From Myxococcales bacterium 68-20 (lineage in GTDB: Bacteria > Myxococcota_A > Polyangia > Polyangiales > Polyangiaceae): DNA of 64,000 nt. This document shows positions 1 through 9,052 of this stretch, piece by piece; the stretch's first letter is position 1; each line of letters begins with the position of its first letter. The stretch spans positions 1 through 64,000 of the forward strand of contig MKVQ01000035.1 of NCBI GenBank assembly GCA_001899635.1, read 5' to 3'. Made by a program: the position numbers and the translations under genes. The notes beneath the pieces are model-generated. The model ran no database searches. It saw only the letters and a program-made list of their open reading frames with translations, and was not told where the DNA came from.

Positions 1-17
1 GAGAAGCGCAGCTGGAA

Positions 18-55
18 GATGGACGTTTGTCCGCATACGCGGACGAACGTCCATC
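18..55. repeat. Long perfect-type hairpin (17-bp arms)
   Basis: Positions 18-34 and 39-55 are inverted copies separated by the 4-nt loop ATAC. The only mismatch can form a G-U wobble in RNA. No U-tract follows on either strand, so this could be a terminator of the gene left of the window, an RNA processing site or a protein-binding palindrome. Confidence 0.7.
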
Positions 56-118
56 CTCTTCACGGCGCACCATGCGCGCATCCTACGCGCGAACGACAGC
101 GCGGGAGCTCGAGAACGA

Positions 119-164
119 GCGTCAGCCGACGCGGCGCTCGTGCGTCAGCCGACGCGGCGCTCGT
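119..164. repeat. 23-bp perfect tandem duplication
   Basis: The unit at 119-141 is repeated exactly at 142-164. The second copy supplies the last codons and the stop of the minus-strand gene ending at 145, and the first copy lies just beyond it. It looks like a recent local slippage event. Confidence 0.8.
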
Positions 165-474
165 GCGCCCGCCGCTCGCGCGTGAACGCCGCGGTCAACC
201 GCTCGGCGAGCTCGTCGCCTTCGCCCAGGGCGCGGCGATCGGTCGAGCGTCGCTCACAGAGCGCCGCCCGGAGCTCCGTCACGGTGCGGCTCGGCTCGGC
301 CATACGGCTGTGCATCAAGGCATGCGAGCCGCAAAGGGTGGCCGCGGCGCCGCCGGGGAGCTCGACCATGACGAGGAGCCGGGCGTCCCGCGCTCCACAG
401 ACGGCGCATGCACCGTGCTCCACCGTGCTCGTCGTCGAGGCTCGCTTCCTTCGGTCCATGATTCGTGGTCGCAT
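145..474 (-). CDS. Small CxxC/CxxH zinc-ribbon-like hypothetical protein
   Basis: This 109-residue protein has no recognised family. Residues 23-26 are a C-x2-C knuckle (CAVC), followed about 20 residues later by a Cys/His pair (LCGSHALMH). That spacing suggests a treble-clef or zinc-ribbon metal site. The C-terminal half is charged and helical. It is divergent from the epimerase gene with about 65 bp between the starts. No convincing Shine-Dalgarno sequence precedes either the ATG at 474 or the in-frame ATG at 459, so the start is uncertain. The function is unknown; a small nucleic-acid-binding role is only a guess from the fold type. Confidence 0.6.
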   Translation of the reverse strand: MRPRIMDRRKRASTTSTVEHGACAVCGARDARLLVMVELPGGAAATLCGSHALMHSRMAEPSRTVTELRAALCERRSTDRRALGEGDELAERLTAAFTRERRAHERRVG

Positions 475-539
475 GCACCGTTCCGCCCGGCCAAGTTTTC
501 TCCCTCCTCTTCGGCCAGCGGCGGCGTTATACGAACCTC

Positions 540-1481
540 ATGGGCATCTACCTCGTCACCGGCGGCGCCGGCTTCATCGGTTCATCGATCGCGGAGACCC
601 TGCTGGCGAAAGGAGAGCGCGTTCGCATCCTCGACGACTTCTCGACCGGCCGGCGGTCGAACGTCGAGGGGCTGAAGGGTGAAGTCGAGATCATCGAAGG
701 GTCGATCGTCGATCCGGAGCTCGTCGCTCGCGCGATGAAGGGCGTCGAGGTCGTCTTCCACGAGGCGGCGATCCCCTCGGTCGCGCGCTCGGTGGACGAG
801 CCGCAGGCATCGATGCTCGTGGGCGTCCAGGGCACGACCGTCGTGCTCGACGCCGCCCGCCACGCGAAGGTCCGCCGGCTCATCTTCGCGGCGAGCTCCT
901 CGGCCTATGGAGACACGCCCACGCTCCCCAAGGTCGAGACGATGATGCCGGCGCCGCTGTCGCCGTACGCGATCTCGAAGCTCACCGGAGAGCAGCTCCT
1001 CACGGTGTTCTCGTCCCTCTACGGCATCGAGACGCTCAGCCTCCGCTACTTCAACGTATTCGGTCCGCGCCAGGATCCGAACAGCCAGTACGCAGCCGTC
1101 ATCCCGAACTTCATCAAGGCGGCGATGGCGAAGACGCGGCCGACCGTCTTCGGTGACGGCGAGCAGACGCGCGACTTCTGCTTCATCGACAACACCGTCA
1201 GCGCGAACCTCCTCGCGGCGGAGAGCAAGAACAAGCTCACCGGCCAGGTGGTGAACGTCGCCTGCGGCGAGCGCATCTCGCTCAACCAGCTCCTCGAGTA
1301 CATCGGCGACGAGGCCGGCCACAAGCTCGAGGCGATCTACGAGCCGACCCGCCCCGGCGACGTCCGCGACTCGCTCGCGTCGATCGAGGCCGCACGTGCG
1401 CTCATCGGCTACGAGCCCAAGGTGAACGTCCGCGAGGGACTGAAGCAGACGTACGCCGCCTTCAAGGCCGCATACGGCTGA
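540..1481 (+). CDS. NAD-dependent nucleotide-sugar epimerase (SDR family)
   Basis: This 313-residue extended short-chain dehydrogenase resembles UDP-glucose/UDP-GlcNAc 4-epimerases of the GalE/WbpP type, which use bound NAD+ to invert C4 of a nucleotide sugar in the cytoplasm. The Rossmann motif GGAGFIG is at residues 8-14. The catalytic serine region reads SSSAYG and the YxxxK motif reads YAISK. The substrate-binding signatures RYFNVFGPRQ and DFCFIDN are present. The ATG at 540 puts the dinucleotide-binding strand at the usual position, so an upstream extension from 465 is rejected. The nearby GT2 gene on the opposite strand fits surface polysaccharide synthesis. The exact sugar cannot be assigned from sequence alone. 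Confidence 0.9.
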   Translation: MGIYLVTGGAGFIGSSIAETLLAKGERVRILDDFSTGRRSNVEGLKGEVEIIEGSIVDPELVARAMKGVEVVFHEAAIPSVARSVDEPQASMLVGVQGTTVVLDAARHAKVRRLIFAASSSAYGDTPTLPKVETMMPAPLSPYAISKLTGEQLLTVFSSLYGIETLSLRYFNVFGPRQDPNSQYAAVIPNFIKAAMAKTRPTVFGDGEQTRDFCFIDNTVSANLLAAESKNKLTGQVVNVACGERISLNQLLEYIGDEAGHKLEAIYEPTRPGDVRDSLASIEAARALIGYEPKVNVREGLKQTYAAFKAAYG

Positions 1482-1505
1482 CCTGAAGCGTGCTCGGGCG
1501 CGCGA

Positions 1506-2537
1506 TCAGGCGCTCGACGCGTGCGGCGCTCCCGGCGGGGGCGCCGCCTTCCAGTCCGGCCGGATTGCGGAGCGGACGAGACCGGCGCCGAAGCCCGCGC
1601 CGTGGGCGAGGTGCATCACCGGGTAGGCGGCCCACGCGATGGGGATCGTCACGACGCCCTCACGACGTCCCACGCGCACCGCGGCGGCGCCCGTCATGAG
1701 CGCATAGCCCGCGAACGCGAGCGGCGTCAGCGGCTGAACGGTAGCGGTCGCAGCGAGCGCGCCGCCACCAACGACGATCGCGAGCGGCCCGAGCTCACGC
1801 AACGAGCCAATCCGACGCTCCTTGACCGTCCTCCGGCCGCGGCTCCGGCCGAGCTGATAGTGGCGCCGGAAGAGGTCCTTGAACGACGACGCGTCGGGCC
1901 GATGAACGACGATGTCGCGACGCACCGCCAGCGCTCCGCCGGCTCGCGTGATCCGCTGCGAGAGCTCGACGTCCTCCTCGCAGCGCATGCCCGGATCGTA
2001 GAGACCGACGCGCTCGAACACGCGCCGCCGAATCGCGCCGAGGAACGCCGGCTCCGACTCCGGGCCTCGGACGAGCTCCGCCCCCGCCGCGAAGGCGAGC
2101 CTCGTCGCCTGCACTGCTCCGAGAGCGCGCTCGACCAGCGTACGTCCGGAGCTGCGCGGGACGATGGCCAGGTGCTCCGCCGGCAGCGAGGAGAGGGCCT
2201 CGACACATTTGGCGACGTGCGTCCGCGCGAAATCTCCGCCCGGGTCCATCGGCACGATCACCTCACCGCGACAGTCCGCGAGCACGGCATTGAGCGCCCC
2301 GGCGCGTGTGCGGTGATGATTGTCGACGAGGCGGACGCGCGAGTCCTCCGCCGCGATCCGCAGCACGATCTCGCGCGTCGCGTCCATGCTCATGCTGTCG
2401 GCGACCACGACGTCGATCGCGTCGGCGGGATAGTCCTGCCCGAGCGCGCAGCGGAGACACGCCTCGATGCGGCCTTCGTCTTCGTTCGTCGCGATCGCGA
2501 TCGTGACGCGCGGAAGTGAATCTTTCGTGGGCTTCAT
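1506..2537 (-). CDS. Family 2 glycosyltransferase with C-terminal membrane segments
   Basis: This 343-residue inverting GT-A glycosyltransferase transfers a sugar from a nucleotide donor at the inner membrane face. The N-terminal strand VTIAIATNEDEGRIEACL is typical of GT2. A DxD-like motif lies around MDPGGDF, and the conserved acidic acceptor-region motif reads CEEDVELSQRI. Residues from about 245 on form two or three hydrophobic helices. The ATG at 2537 was chosen because it directly precedes the GT2 fold; the upstream reading frame to 2906 is shadow sequence inside the protease gene. It lies 53 bp downstream of the M4 protease gene on the same strand, so co-transcription is possible. Confidence 0.85.
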   Translation of the reverse strand: MKPTKDSLPRVTIAIATNEDEGRIEACLRCALGQDYPADAIDVVVADSMSMDATREIVLRIAAEDSRVRLVDNHHRTRAGALNAVLADCRGEVIVPMDPGGDFARTHVAKCVEALSSLPAEHLAIVPRSSGRTLVERALGAVQATRLAFAAGAELVRGPESEPAFLGAIRRRVFERVGLYDPGMRCEEDVELSQRITRAGGALAVRRDIVVHRPDASSFKDLFRRHYQLGRSRGRRTVKERRIGSLRELGPLAIVVGGGALAATATVQPLTPLAFAGYALMTGAAAVRVGRREGVVTIPIAWAAYPVMHLAHGAGFGAGLVRSAIRPDWKAAPPPGAPHASSA

Positions 2538-2590
2538 GACAGACGGAGCCGACCTTAGCACTCGCCTCGCCAAAGCGGGCGCCGCGGGGC

Positions 2591-4585
2591 TCAGCTCTTC
2601 TTGCGTCGCTTCGCCGCAAGGCCGAGGGCGACCGCGATCACGGCTACGGTCGGGCCGAGGTCGGCGCTGCCGCCGGCCGCATTGCAGCCGGTGGTCTGCG
2701 TGATCACGCGGCGCCGCTTCTTCGGCTTCGCGACCGTCTCTTCCTCGACGTCGTCGTCGCCGTCGGTGCCGTCGTCCGCCCCAGGGCTCTCGCCGCTGTC
2801 GTCGCTCGCAGGATCGTCCGTGCCGGAGGTCCCCGGCGTGCTCGACTGCGGATCGACCAGCGTGGCGCACTTGCCCTGCGCGACTCCCGTCGCCTTGAAC
2901 GCGCACTCGACGATATTCGTCTCGTTCTCCGTCAGCCCGATGTCCTTCGCAGCCTGGAGCACGCCCTGTGCGGCCTGGCCGAAGTTCGTCGACGAGATGA
3001 AGTACTTCGTGTTCGCGCGGTACCAGAGCTTCTCGCTCTTCTCCCAGCCGATGCCGAACGCGACCTCGACCTTCGAGACGGGGTTCACGCCGCCGACGGT
3101 CATCAGGTAGGCAGCGTTGTTGATGATGCCGCTGTTGATGTGCACGCCGCCGTTGTCCTGCTGCGTGTTGACGAACCGGCTCATGTGGGCCGGCTGCGCC
3201 TGTGAGACGGAGCCCGGGCTCTTCATGTCGCGCAGCGGTCCACCCGACTTCACGACGGACTCGCCGAGCTTCCAGTTGTTCACCGCGTCCGGCTTGATCG
3301 AGTGCTCGATGAACGCACCGAAGATGTCGGAGACGGCTTCGTTGAGCGCGCCAGGCTGGTTCTCGTAGACGAGGTTCGACGTCTTCTCGGTCACGCCGTG
3401 CGTGAACTCGTGACCGACGACGTCGATGCTGACGGACAGCGGGCGAAACATCTGTCCGCCGTCGCCGTAGATCATGCCGGTGCTGTCCCAGGCCGCGTTG
3501 TCGTACGCCTGCCCGAAGTGGACCGTCGAGATGAGCGCGCCGCCCCTGCCGTCGATCGCGTTACGGCCGTGCTTCTCCTTGTAGTACTTGTAGACTACAG
3601 CCGCGTTGAAGTGCGCGTCGACCGCGGCGCCGGCGCCGGGCACGCCCGTGTCCCAGGACGTCTGGCTGGTGGACGTGACCGCGGTCCCGCGGACCTGCTG
3701 CTGCTCTGCGGTGAGCGTTCGGATCTGCACGCCGGCGGAGGCGTCCGTCATCACGAAACCGCCGCTACCGGTCGAGACCTCGAACTGCTTCATATCCCCC
3801 AGGACGCCCTTGCCCTCGCCCTGGATCGTCTGGAGGTTGTTGTAGCGATGGATGAGGTCGCCCGTCTTCGCATCGACGAAGACGACCCAGATTGCCGGCT
3901 CGCGCGCGGCCATCGCCCGGACCTTGTACTGGTAGGCGAGCTTCGGCGCGGTGAGGTTCTTGTTCGACGCGTAGACGACGAGCCTCTGGTCCTCGGTCTC
4001 GAGCGTGGCCTCGTCGACCGGCGACCGCGAGATGATGTCGGCCTTGACCATCGTGAGCGCATCGGACGCGTCGAAGGCCGGGTTCACGTCGACGTCGTGG
4101 AGATCGGCGATGTAGTTCGCGTCGATCGACGTGAGGCGGCCCGCCCGATCGTAGTGCGCCAGCAGCTCGGCGCCCGCGACCGGCACGCCATGCACCATCT
4201 GCTGGAAGCGGGCGTGCGTCATCCCGACCTCGTCGACCTCGGTGCGCGCGACGCTGAGCTCGCGCGCGGGGTCGCGCATCTTGAAGAGCGCCTTGTGCTC
4301 CGCGAGCACCGAGAGCGTCACAAGGGCCGCGTCAGCCCCCTTCGCGAGGACCGGCTTGCCGGTACGCACCGTCGAGAGGTGCATCGGGGTCCTGAGCTCC
4401 TCGTGCTGCACCCACTTCCACGACTGCTTCGTCGTGACTTGGAGGTTCTCGAAGGCCGCGAGCTGCACCGACGTGACGTCCGTCGGAACCGGGGCTGGCG
4501 CCGGGGTGGAGTCCTGGAGATCGCCGTTCGTGCTGCAGCCCGCAGCAGCCACGATCGACAGTGCCATGAACGCCAGCTTCTTCAT
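2591..4585 (-). CDS. M4 (thermolysin-like) metalloprotease with MYXO-CTERM-like tail
   Basis: This is a secreted zinc metalloprotease precursor of 664 residues. The order is a signal sequence with a lipobox-like AAAGC at its end, an FTP/PepSY propeptide region (about 60-280), the M4 catalytic domain with HEFTH and the downstream NEAVSD glutamate ligand, and the C-terminal M4 domain with the catalytic histidine in GGVHINSGI. An Asp/Glu-rich linker then leads to a GC motif, a hydrophobic helix and a Lys/Arg end (AAKRRKKS), which is the MYXO-CTERM layout. A GGAGAAGAG Shine-Dalgarno precedes ATG 4585. The protein therefore carries both an N-terminal lipidation signal and a C-terminal sorting tail. 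A predation or nutrient-scavenging role is inferred. Confidence 0.93.
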   Translation of the reverse strand: MKKLAFMALSIVAAAGCSTNGDLQDSTPAPAPVPTDVTSVQLAAFENLQVTTKQSWKWVQHEELRTPMHLSTVRTGKPVLAKGADAALVTLSVLAEHKALFKMRDPARELSVARTEVDEVGMTHARFQQMVHGVPVAGAELLAHYDRAGRLTSIDANYIADLHDVDVNPAFDASDALTMVKADIISRSPVDEATLETEDQRLVVYASNKNLTAPKLAYQYKVRAMAAREPAIWVVFVDAKTGDLIHRYNNLQTIQGEGKGVLGDMKQFEVSTGSGGFVMTDASAGVQIRTLTAEQQQVRGTAVTSTSQTSWDTGVPGAGAAVDAHFNAAVVYKYYKEKHGRNAIDGRGGALISTVHFGQAYDNAAWDSTGMIYGDGGQMFRPLSVSIDVVGHEFTHGVTEKTSNLVYENQPGALNEAVSDIFGAFIEHSIKPDAVNNWKLGESVVKSGGPLRDMKSPGSVSQAQPAHMSRFVNTQQDNGGVHINSGIINNAAYLMTVGGVNPVSKVEVAFGIGWEKSEKLWYRANTKYFISSTNFGQAAQGVLQAAKDIGLTENETNIVECAFKATGVAQGKCATLVDPQSSTPGTSGTDDPASDDSGESPGADDGTDGDDDVEEETVAKPKKRRRVITQTTGCNAAGGSADLGPTVAVIAVALGLAAKRRKKS

Positions 4586-4944
4586 CTCTTCTCCGGTCGG
4601 AAGCGAGGCTGGGGCCTCGCTCGTGGGCCGTGGGTCTGTCGGGTGGCTTCGCAACGGACGGGCCAACTCGGAGTCCCGCCCAGTCTTCGATGAGACAGGA
4701 AAAGGACCGCGCGGGTCACCTCGATTTCCGGCAATTCGGAGCGAATCGCTCCGCCAGCGGCGGCCCTTGCCGCCGCCCCGGGATGATCCAGCCTCGCTCG
4801 TCTAGATCTAGGCCCCGCAGGTGGTGGGATGATGATCCACGGACGAGAACCTGAGGCGATGTAGGTCTGGCTGATTCGCCGAGCAGCAACGCGCGGTGAT
4901 CCGACCTCGCCCGCAGCCTGGACGCGACCGAAGCGACGGGCCGG
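4586..4944. other. Intergenic region with GC hairpin and 10-bp palindrome
   Basis: This 359-bp gap lies between the M4 protease start and the kinase stop, both on the minus strand. An 8-bp stem with loop CCTT spans 4757-4776 and could end the kinase transcript, although no U-tract follows. The palindrome CTAGATCTAG is at 4802-4811. The part nearest 4585 must hold the protease promoter, but no consensus boxes are evident. Confidence 0.5.
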
Positions 4945-7900
4945 TCAGCTCGCGAGGATCTCCGAGAGCTCGCTCGGCACGATGCCGTAGCCCTCGGCGG
5001 CGGCGAGGAGCCCCGCATTCGAAGAGACGTTCGTGAGGAAGTCCCTCGCGTGCGGTGTTCCGAGGAGACCGTGCACACGGGTGACGAGCCGCGGAAGACC
5101 GCGCGCGATCGCGTTCTTTGCTTCCTCGTTGCGACCGAGATCGACGAGGGCATCGTGGAGCGCCAGGTAGATCGGCGCCTCGTTGAGCAGGCTCGGCGAT
5201 CCTTCCTCGAGGAGGGTCACCGCCTCGGTCGCCAGCTCGACGGCGCGCTCCGCCTGACCGCACCGGCGCTCCGCTTCGCTCCAGAGGCCAACGGCGCCGG
5301 GGACGACATCGAGCATCTTCGTGGCGCGATACCCGTTGGAGGCGGTCTTGAGCAGCGTGCGCGCTTGACGCGCGGCTTGGTCGGCAGCGGACTCCGTCCC
5401 GCTCGCCTGGATGCGCGCGACGTTGTCGGTGCGGAGCAGCTCCACGCCGCGATAGAACAGGACGCCGAGCGTCGCTCGGTCGTGCGGGACCCACGCCCCC
5501 GATACGGCATTGTCGGCGATCGATCGCGGCTCTGCGAGGAGAGCCTCGTGCGCCGTCTCGGAGCCGAACGTCGCCGCCCAGCAGAGCAGGTTCATCTGGC
5601 CGTGCCGCACCGTGCCCGGCGAGCCGACGGACTGCGCGATCGCGATGCCATGTTCGATCGCGAGGCGCGCCTCTTCCTTCGCGCCCATCGTCGTGAGCGC
5701 GAAGCCGACGTTGATCGAGAGCGTCGCCTCGCGCGTCTTGAGGCCGGCATCGGACGCGGCGCGAGCGGCGCTCCGACGTGCTTCGAGCGCGGGCCCGACG
5801 TCGCCGCGCGCCTGCCTCACGACCGCGAGCGTCTGCCACGCGTCGACGGCCGCGCCCGGGATCCCGTGCGTGCGAGAGAGCTCGAGGAGCGTGTCCGCCC
5901 ATTCGGCGGCCTTGTCGAGCTCGCCGGCGAACGCGTATCGAGCCGCGAGGTCGGCCGCCGAGCGAGCCTCCTCGTCGTAGAGGCCAGCCGCCTTCGCACG
6001 ACGGATGACGTCCTCGAGCCCCGCGCTCGTGTCGAGGCCGCCGCCGCACGCATTCTCGTAGCGGACCCGCGCTCCCATCGCACGGACGGCGCTCGGCTCG
6101 TCGTAGACGGCGTCCTGCATCGCGCGCACGGCGGTGTCACGCTCACCGGCGCGCGCGTCGAGGCGGACCCACGCCTCGTCGAGTAGCTGCGCGCGCGCGA
6201 ACTGCGTCGGCCGGTCCTCGGCGAAATCGAGCGACTTCTCCGCGAGACGAACCGCCTCTCCGAGCGCGCTCGCCGCGAGCGCGCGGCGCGCCGCCTTCTC
6301 GAGGTAGTTCGCGGCCTCCACCGGCTCGCCGCCGAGCTCGAGATGACGCGCGACGGTGGAGTCGTCCTCGCCCATCTTCGCGAGCCAGCGCCCGGCCTGG
6401 GTATGGAGCTCCTTGAGCTGTTCCTCGCCGAGCGCCGCGTAGGCGACCTCGCGCGTGAGCGCGTGCTTGAACGCCCACTCGCGCGCCTCCTTGAAGCGCG
6501 AGGTCGCCTGCTCGACGATGATCTCGGCTGCCGTCAGCGCGCGCATCACCTCGGCCGCGTTCTTCACGCCGAGCGCATCGAGCCCGGCGTCCCAGGCCTG
6601 CAGCCCGAAGACGGCGAGCTTCATCGCAGCCTCGCGAACGTCCTCGTCGAGCGCATCGAGGTGCACCTGGATGGCGGCCTCGATCGTCGGCGCGCTCGCG
6701 GCGTCGCGGCCTTGATGAGCGAGGCGCGCGAGCTCCTCGGCGAACAGCGGCGAGCCGCCCGCCTGCGCCGAGATCGACTCGACGAGGGCCTCACCCTCGA
6801 CGGAGTTCGCCTTGTCGCCGAGGATCGCCTTGGCGATCGCGCGGACCGTGCGACGCGCGAGCGGACGAAGCTCGATCCGCACGTGATCGCGTCCGCTCCA
6901 CCGCGCAGGATCGTCGCGCCAGAGCGTCGGACGCGCCGTCGCGAGGACGAAGACGGAGTGCCCAGTCGCGCGGGCGAGCAAGTGATCGAGCCAGGCAAGC
7001 GACTCGAGGTCGGCCCACTGCGCGTCCTCGAGGGCGATCACGAGCGCGGTCTCCTTCGAGGCACGGAGAGCCATGTCCGTGAGCGCGATCCAGAGAGCGT
7101 CGCGTGCGCCGCGCGCGTCGACGGACTCGGGGAGCGGCTCGTTCGCGACGAAGCGAACGACGAGGTCGCGGGTGCTCGGTCCCACGAGATCGATCCGCGC
7201 GAGGAGGGCGTCCGTCGCGGCCGTCGCGTCGCTCAGCGCCGCGCCCTTGGTGACGCCGGCGAGACCGCGCGCGACGTCGGCCATGATGCCGAGGGCGTGG
7301 CTCTTCGCGAACGACTCGGCGCGAACCACCACCACGCGCGGCGCGGACGAGTGCGCTGCGATACGTGCGATCGCCTCGCGACGAAGGCGCGTCTTGCCGA
7401 TGCCCGGCGCGCCGGTGAGCGTCACGATGATCGGCGTCTCGTCTTCCTGGCAGCGCTCGAACGCGCTCACGACCTGCGAGAGATCGGCCTCGCGACCGAC
7501 GAAGGGCGAGCCGCCGGCGAACTCCTTCTTCGCGGTCACCTTCGGGCCGACGACCGACGTCCCGTCGGCGCGCACCTGCATCTCGAAGCGACCGCGCGCG
7601 AGCTCGCTCGTCGTCGTGTCGGCGAAGACCTGGCTCTTCTGCGCGTCACGCGCGAGCGCGGCGGCGCGGTCGACGACCTCTCCGGTCGGCCGGGTCCGAT
7701 CGATACGCGTGCGCCCCGTCGCGATGCCGACGCGCGCGCCCATCTTCGCGAGCCGGAGACCGAGGTCGAGTGCGCGGGTTGCTTCGTCGCCGAGCGCTTT
7801 CCGCACGCCGAGGTGTGCGACGATCGCGTCGCCGCCGAGCTCGGTCGCCTCTGCTCCCCGGGCACGCAGGTGCGCGATGAGCCTCTGGCGCGGTGGCCCC

Positions 7901-8931
7901 TTCGGCACGTGCGTCGCGAGGATCGAGGTCACCAGGCGCGAGCCACCCGGCTTCGACGTCGAGAGCACGAGCGAGCCCAGGTTCATCGGCGCGAGGTCGG
8001 GCGACTGCGCGCGCGTCGTCATCGGCGTGCGCTCGAGCTCGGCGGCGATGCTCCGGAGGCGGAGCGCGACGTCCGATGCGCGGCTCGGACGCTCCTCCGG
8101 ATGTGTCGCGAGCATCTCGCAGAGGAGGTCGTCGAGCGTGACGGGAGCGTCGGGGAACACCTCCCCGAGTCGCGGCGCCGGCGTGGTCACGAGGCGCGCG
8201 AGGATCGCGATCGGCGTCGGGCCCATGTGCGGCGGCCGCCCGGCGATCATCTCGAAGAGCGTCGCGCCGAGACCGTAGATGTCCGCCCGCGCGTCGACCT
8301 CCGCATCGCCGCGCGCCTGCTCCGGCGCCATGTACGCCGGCGTACCGATGATCGCGCCGGTGCGCGTCAGCCGCGCGTCCTCGGCGGAGGCGACGCCGAA
8401 GTCGACGAGCTTCGCCTCGAGCGGCCAGTCGTGCAGCACTCCGCTCCCCACGAGGATGACGTTCGACGGCTTGATGTCGCGATGGATGATCCCGACGCCA
8501 TGCGCGTACGCGAGCGCATCGGCGACCTGGGCAGCGACCTCGACCGCGCGTCCGAGTGTGAGCGGGGCGCGCTTCTGGCGCTGCGCGATGTCCTCGCCCT
8601 CGAGCCACTCCATCGCGACGTAAGGATGGCCTTCGTCGAGCTGACCGAACGCGACGACGCGCACGATCCCGGCGTGGCTGAGACCGGCGAGGACGCGCCC
8701 TTCACGACCGAAGCGGGCCTCCTCCCCAGCGTCGACGCCGGGGATGGCGATCACCTTCAAGGCAACGGGCACCCCCGACACCTCGTCCCGCGCACGGTAC
8801 ACGATGCCTACACCGCCGCGTCCCACCTCGCGTTCGATCACGAAGCGTCCCGCGAGGAGCCCCTGGAAGGCCGCCGCCGTCACGATTCCGAGACTACCGA
8901 AAGGACGCCCTTCACGCACCCTCGACCGCAC
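4945..8931 (-). CDS. Ser/Thr kinase - degenerate cyclase - AAA ATPase - TPR regulator
   Basis: This 1328-residue cytoplasmic signalling protein begins with a complete eukaryotic-type kinase: glycine loop GRGGVG (37-42), VALK lysine (59), HRDIKPSN (150-157), DFG (177-179) and APE (202-204). Residues about 332-460 resemble a class III nucleotide cyclase fold (GDAIVAHLG, GVRIGIATG-like VGIATG, GEVVDRAAAL) but lack the metal-binding aspartates. An AAA-type ATPase follows, with Walker A GAPGIGKT (507-514) and Walker B VIALEDAQWAD. The last 450 residues are helical TPR-like repeats. This matches PknK/cyclase-coupled STAND regulators. The first codon is GTG at 8931; another GTG at 8883 would also keep the kinase intact. 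Confidence 0.9.
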   Translation of the reverse strand: MRSRVREGRPFGSLGIVTAAAFQGLLAGRFVIEREVGRGGVGIVYRARDEVSGVPVALKVIAIPGVDAGEEARFGREGRVLAGLSHAGIVRVVAFGQLDEGHPYVAMEWLEGEDIAQRQKRAPLTLGRAVEVAAQVADALAYAHGVGIIHRDIKPSNVILVGSGVLHDWPLEAKLVDFGVASAEDARLTRTGAIIGTPAYMAPEQARGDAEVDARADIYGLGATLFEMIAGRPPHMGPTPIAILARLVTTPAPRLGEVFPDAPVTLDDLLCEMLATHPEERPSRASDVALRLRSIAAELERTPMTTRAQSPDLAPMNLGSLVLSTSKPGGSRLVTSILATHVPKGPPRQRLIAHLRARGAEATELGGDAIVAHLGVRKALGDEATRALDLGLRLAKMGARVGIATGRTRIDRTRPTGEVVDRAAALARDAQKSQVFADTTTSELARGRFEMQVRADGTSVVGPKVTAKKEFAGGSPFVGREADLSQVVSAFERCQEDETPIIVTLTGAPGIGKTRLRREAIARIAAHSSAPRVVVVRAESFAKSHALGIMADVARGLAGVTKGAALSDATAATDALLARIDLVGPSTRDLVVRFVANEPLPESVDARGARDALWIALTDMALRASKETALVIALEDAQWADLESLAWLDHLLARATGHSVFVLATARPTLWRDDPARWSGRDHVRIELRPLARRTVRAIAKAILGDKANSVEGEALVESISAQAGGSPLFAEELARLAHQGRDAASAPTIEAAIQVHLDALDEDVREAAMKLAVFGLQAWDAGLDALGVKNAAEVMRALTAAEIIVEQATSRFKEAREWAFKHALTREVAYAALGEEQLKELHTQAGRWLAKMGEDDSTVARHLELGGEPVEAANYLEKAARRALAASALGEAVRLAEKSLDFAEDRPTQFARAQLLDEAWVRLDARAGERDTAVRAMQDAVYDEPSAVRAMGARVRYENACGGGLDTSAGLEDVIRRAKAAGLYDEEARSAADLAARYAFAGELDKAAEWADTLLELSRTHGIPGAAVDAWQTLAVVRQARGDVGPALEARRSAARAASDAGLKTREATLSINVGFALTTMGAKEEARLAIEHGIAIAQSVGSPGTVRHGQMNLLCWAATFGSETAHEALLAEPRSIADNAVSGAWVPHDRATLGVLFYRGVELLRTDNVARIQASGTESAADQAARQARTLLKTASNGYRATKMLDVVPGAVGLWSEAERRCGQAERAVELATEAVTLLEEGSPSLLNEAPIYLALHDALVDLGRNEEAKNAIARGLPRLVTRVHGLLGTPHARDFLTNVSSNAGLLAAAEGYGIVPSELSEILAS

Positions 8932-8974
8932 GTACGGTCAGGGATCGTCCAAGGAGAGGTGGGGCTTGCGTCCT

Positions 8975-9021
8975 GACCTCCCGCAGAGGTGGGCCCGAGG
9001 CCCTCCCCAGGGCTGGGCCTC
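8975..9021. repeat. Palindromic repeat B copy 1 plus hairpin downstream of rlmE
   Basis: The 18-mer at 8975-8992 contains the palindrome ACCTC-CCGCA-GAGGT and occurs again, inverted, at 14374-14391. A second hairpin follows with arms GAGGCCC (8997-9003) and GGGCCTC (9015-9021). Both lie just past the rlmE stop on its transcript, so they may act as a U-less terminator. Confidence 0.65.
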
Positions 9022-9052
9022 CCTCCCCCGCGTCGAGCTCGGAGGTCGCGCG

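Noticed and set aside
119-164. CRISPR-like repeat
   Set aside because: Only two adjacent units without spacers; a simple tandem duplication.
6343-8976. 877-residue open frame antisense to the large kinase
   Set aside because: Low-complexity Arg/Glu/Leu shadow; no ribosome-binding site or domain.
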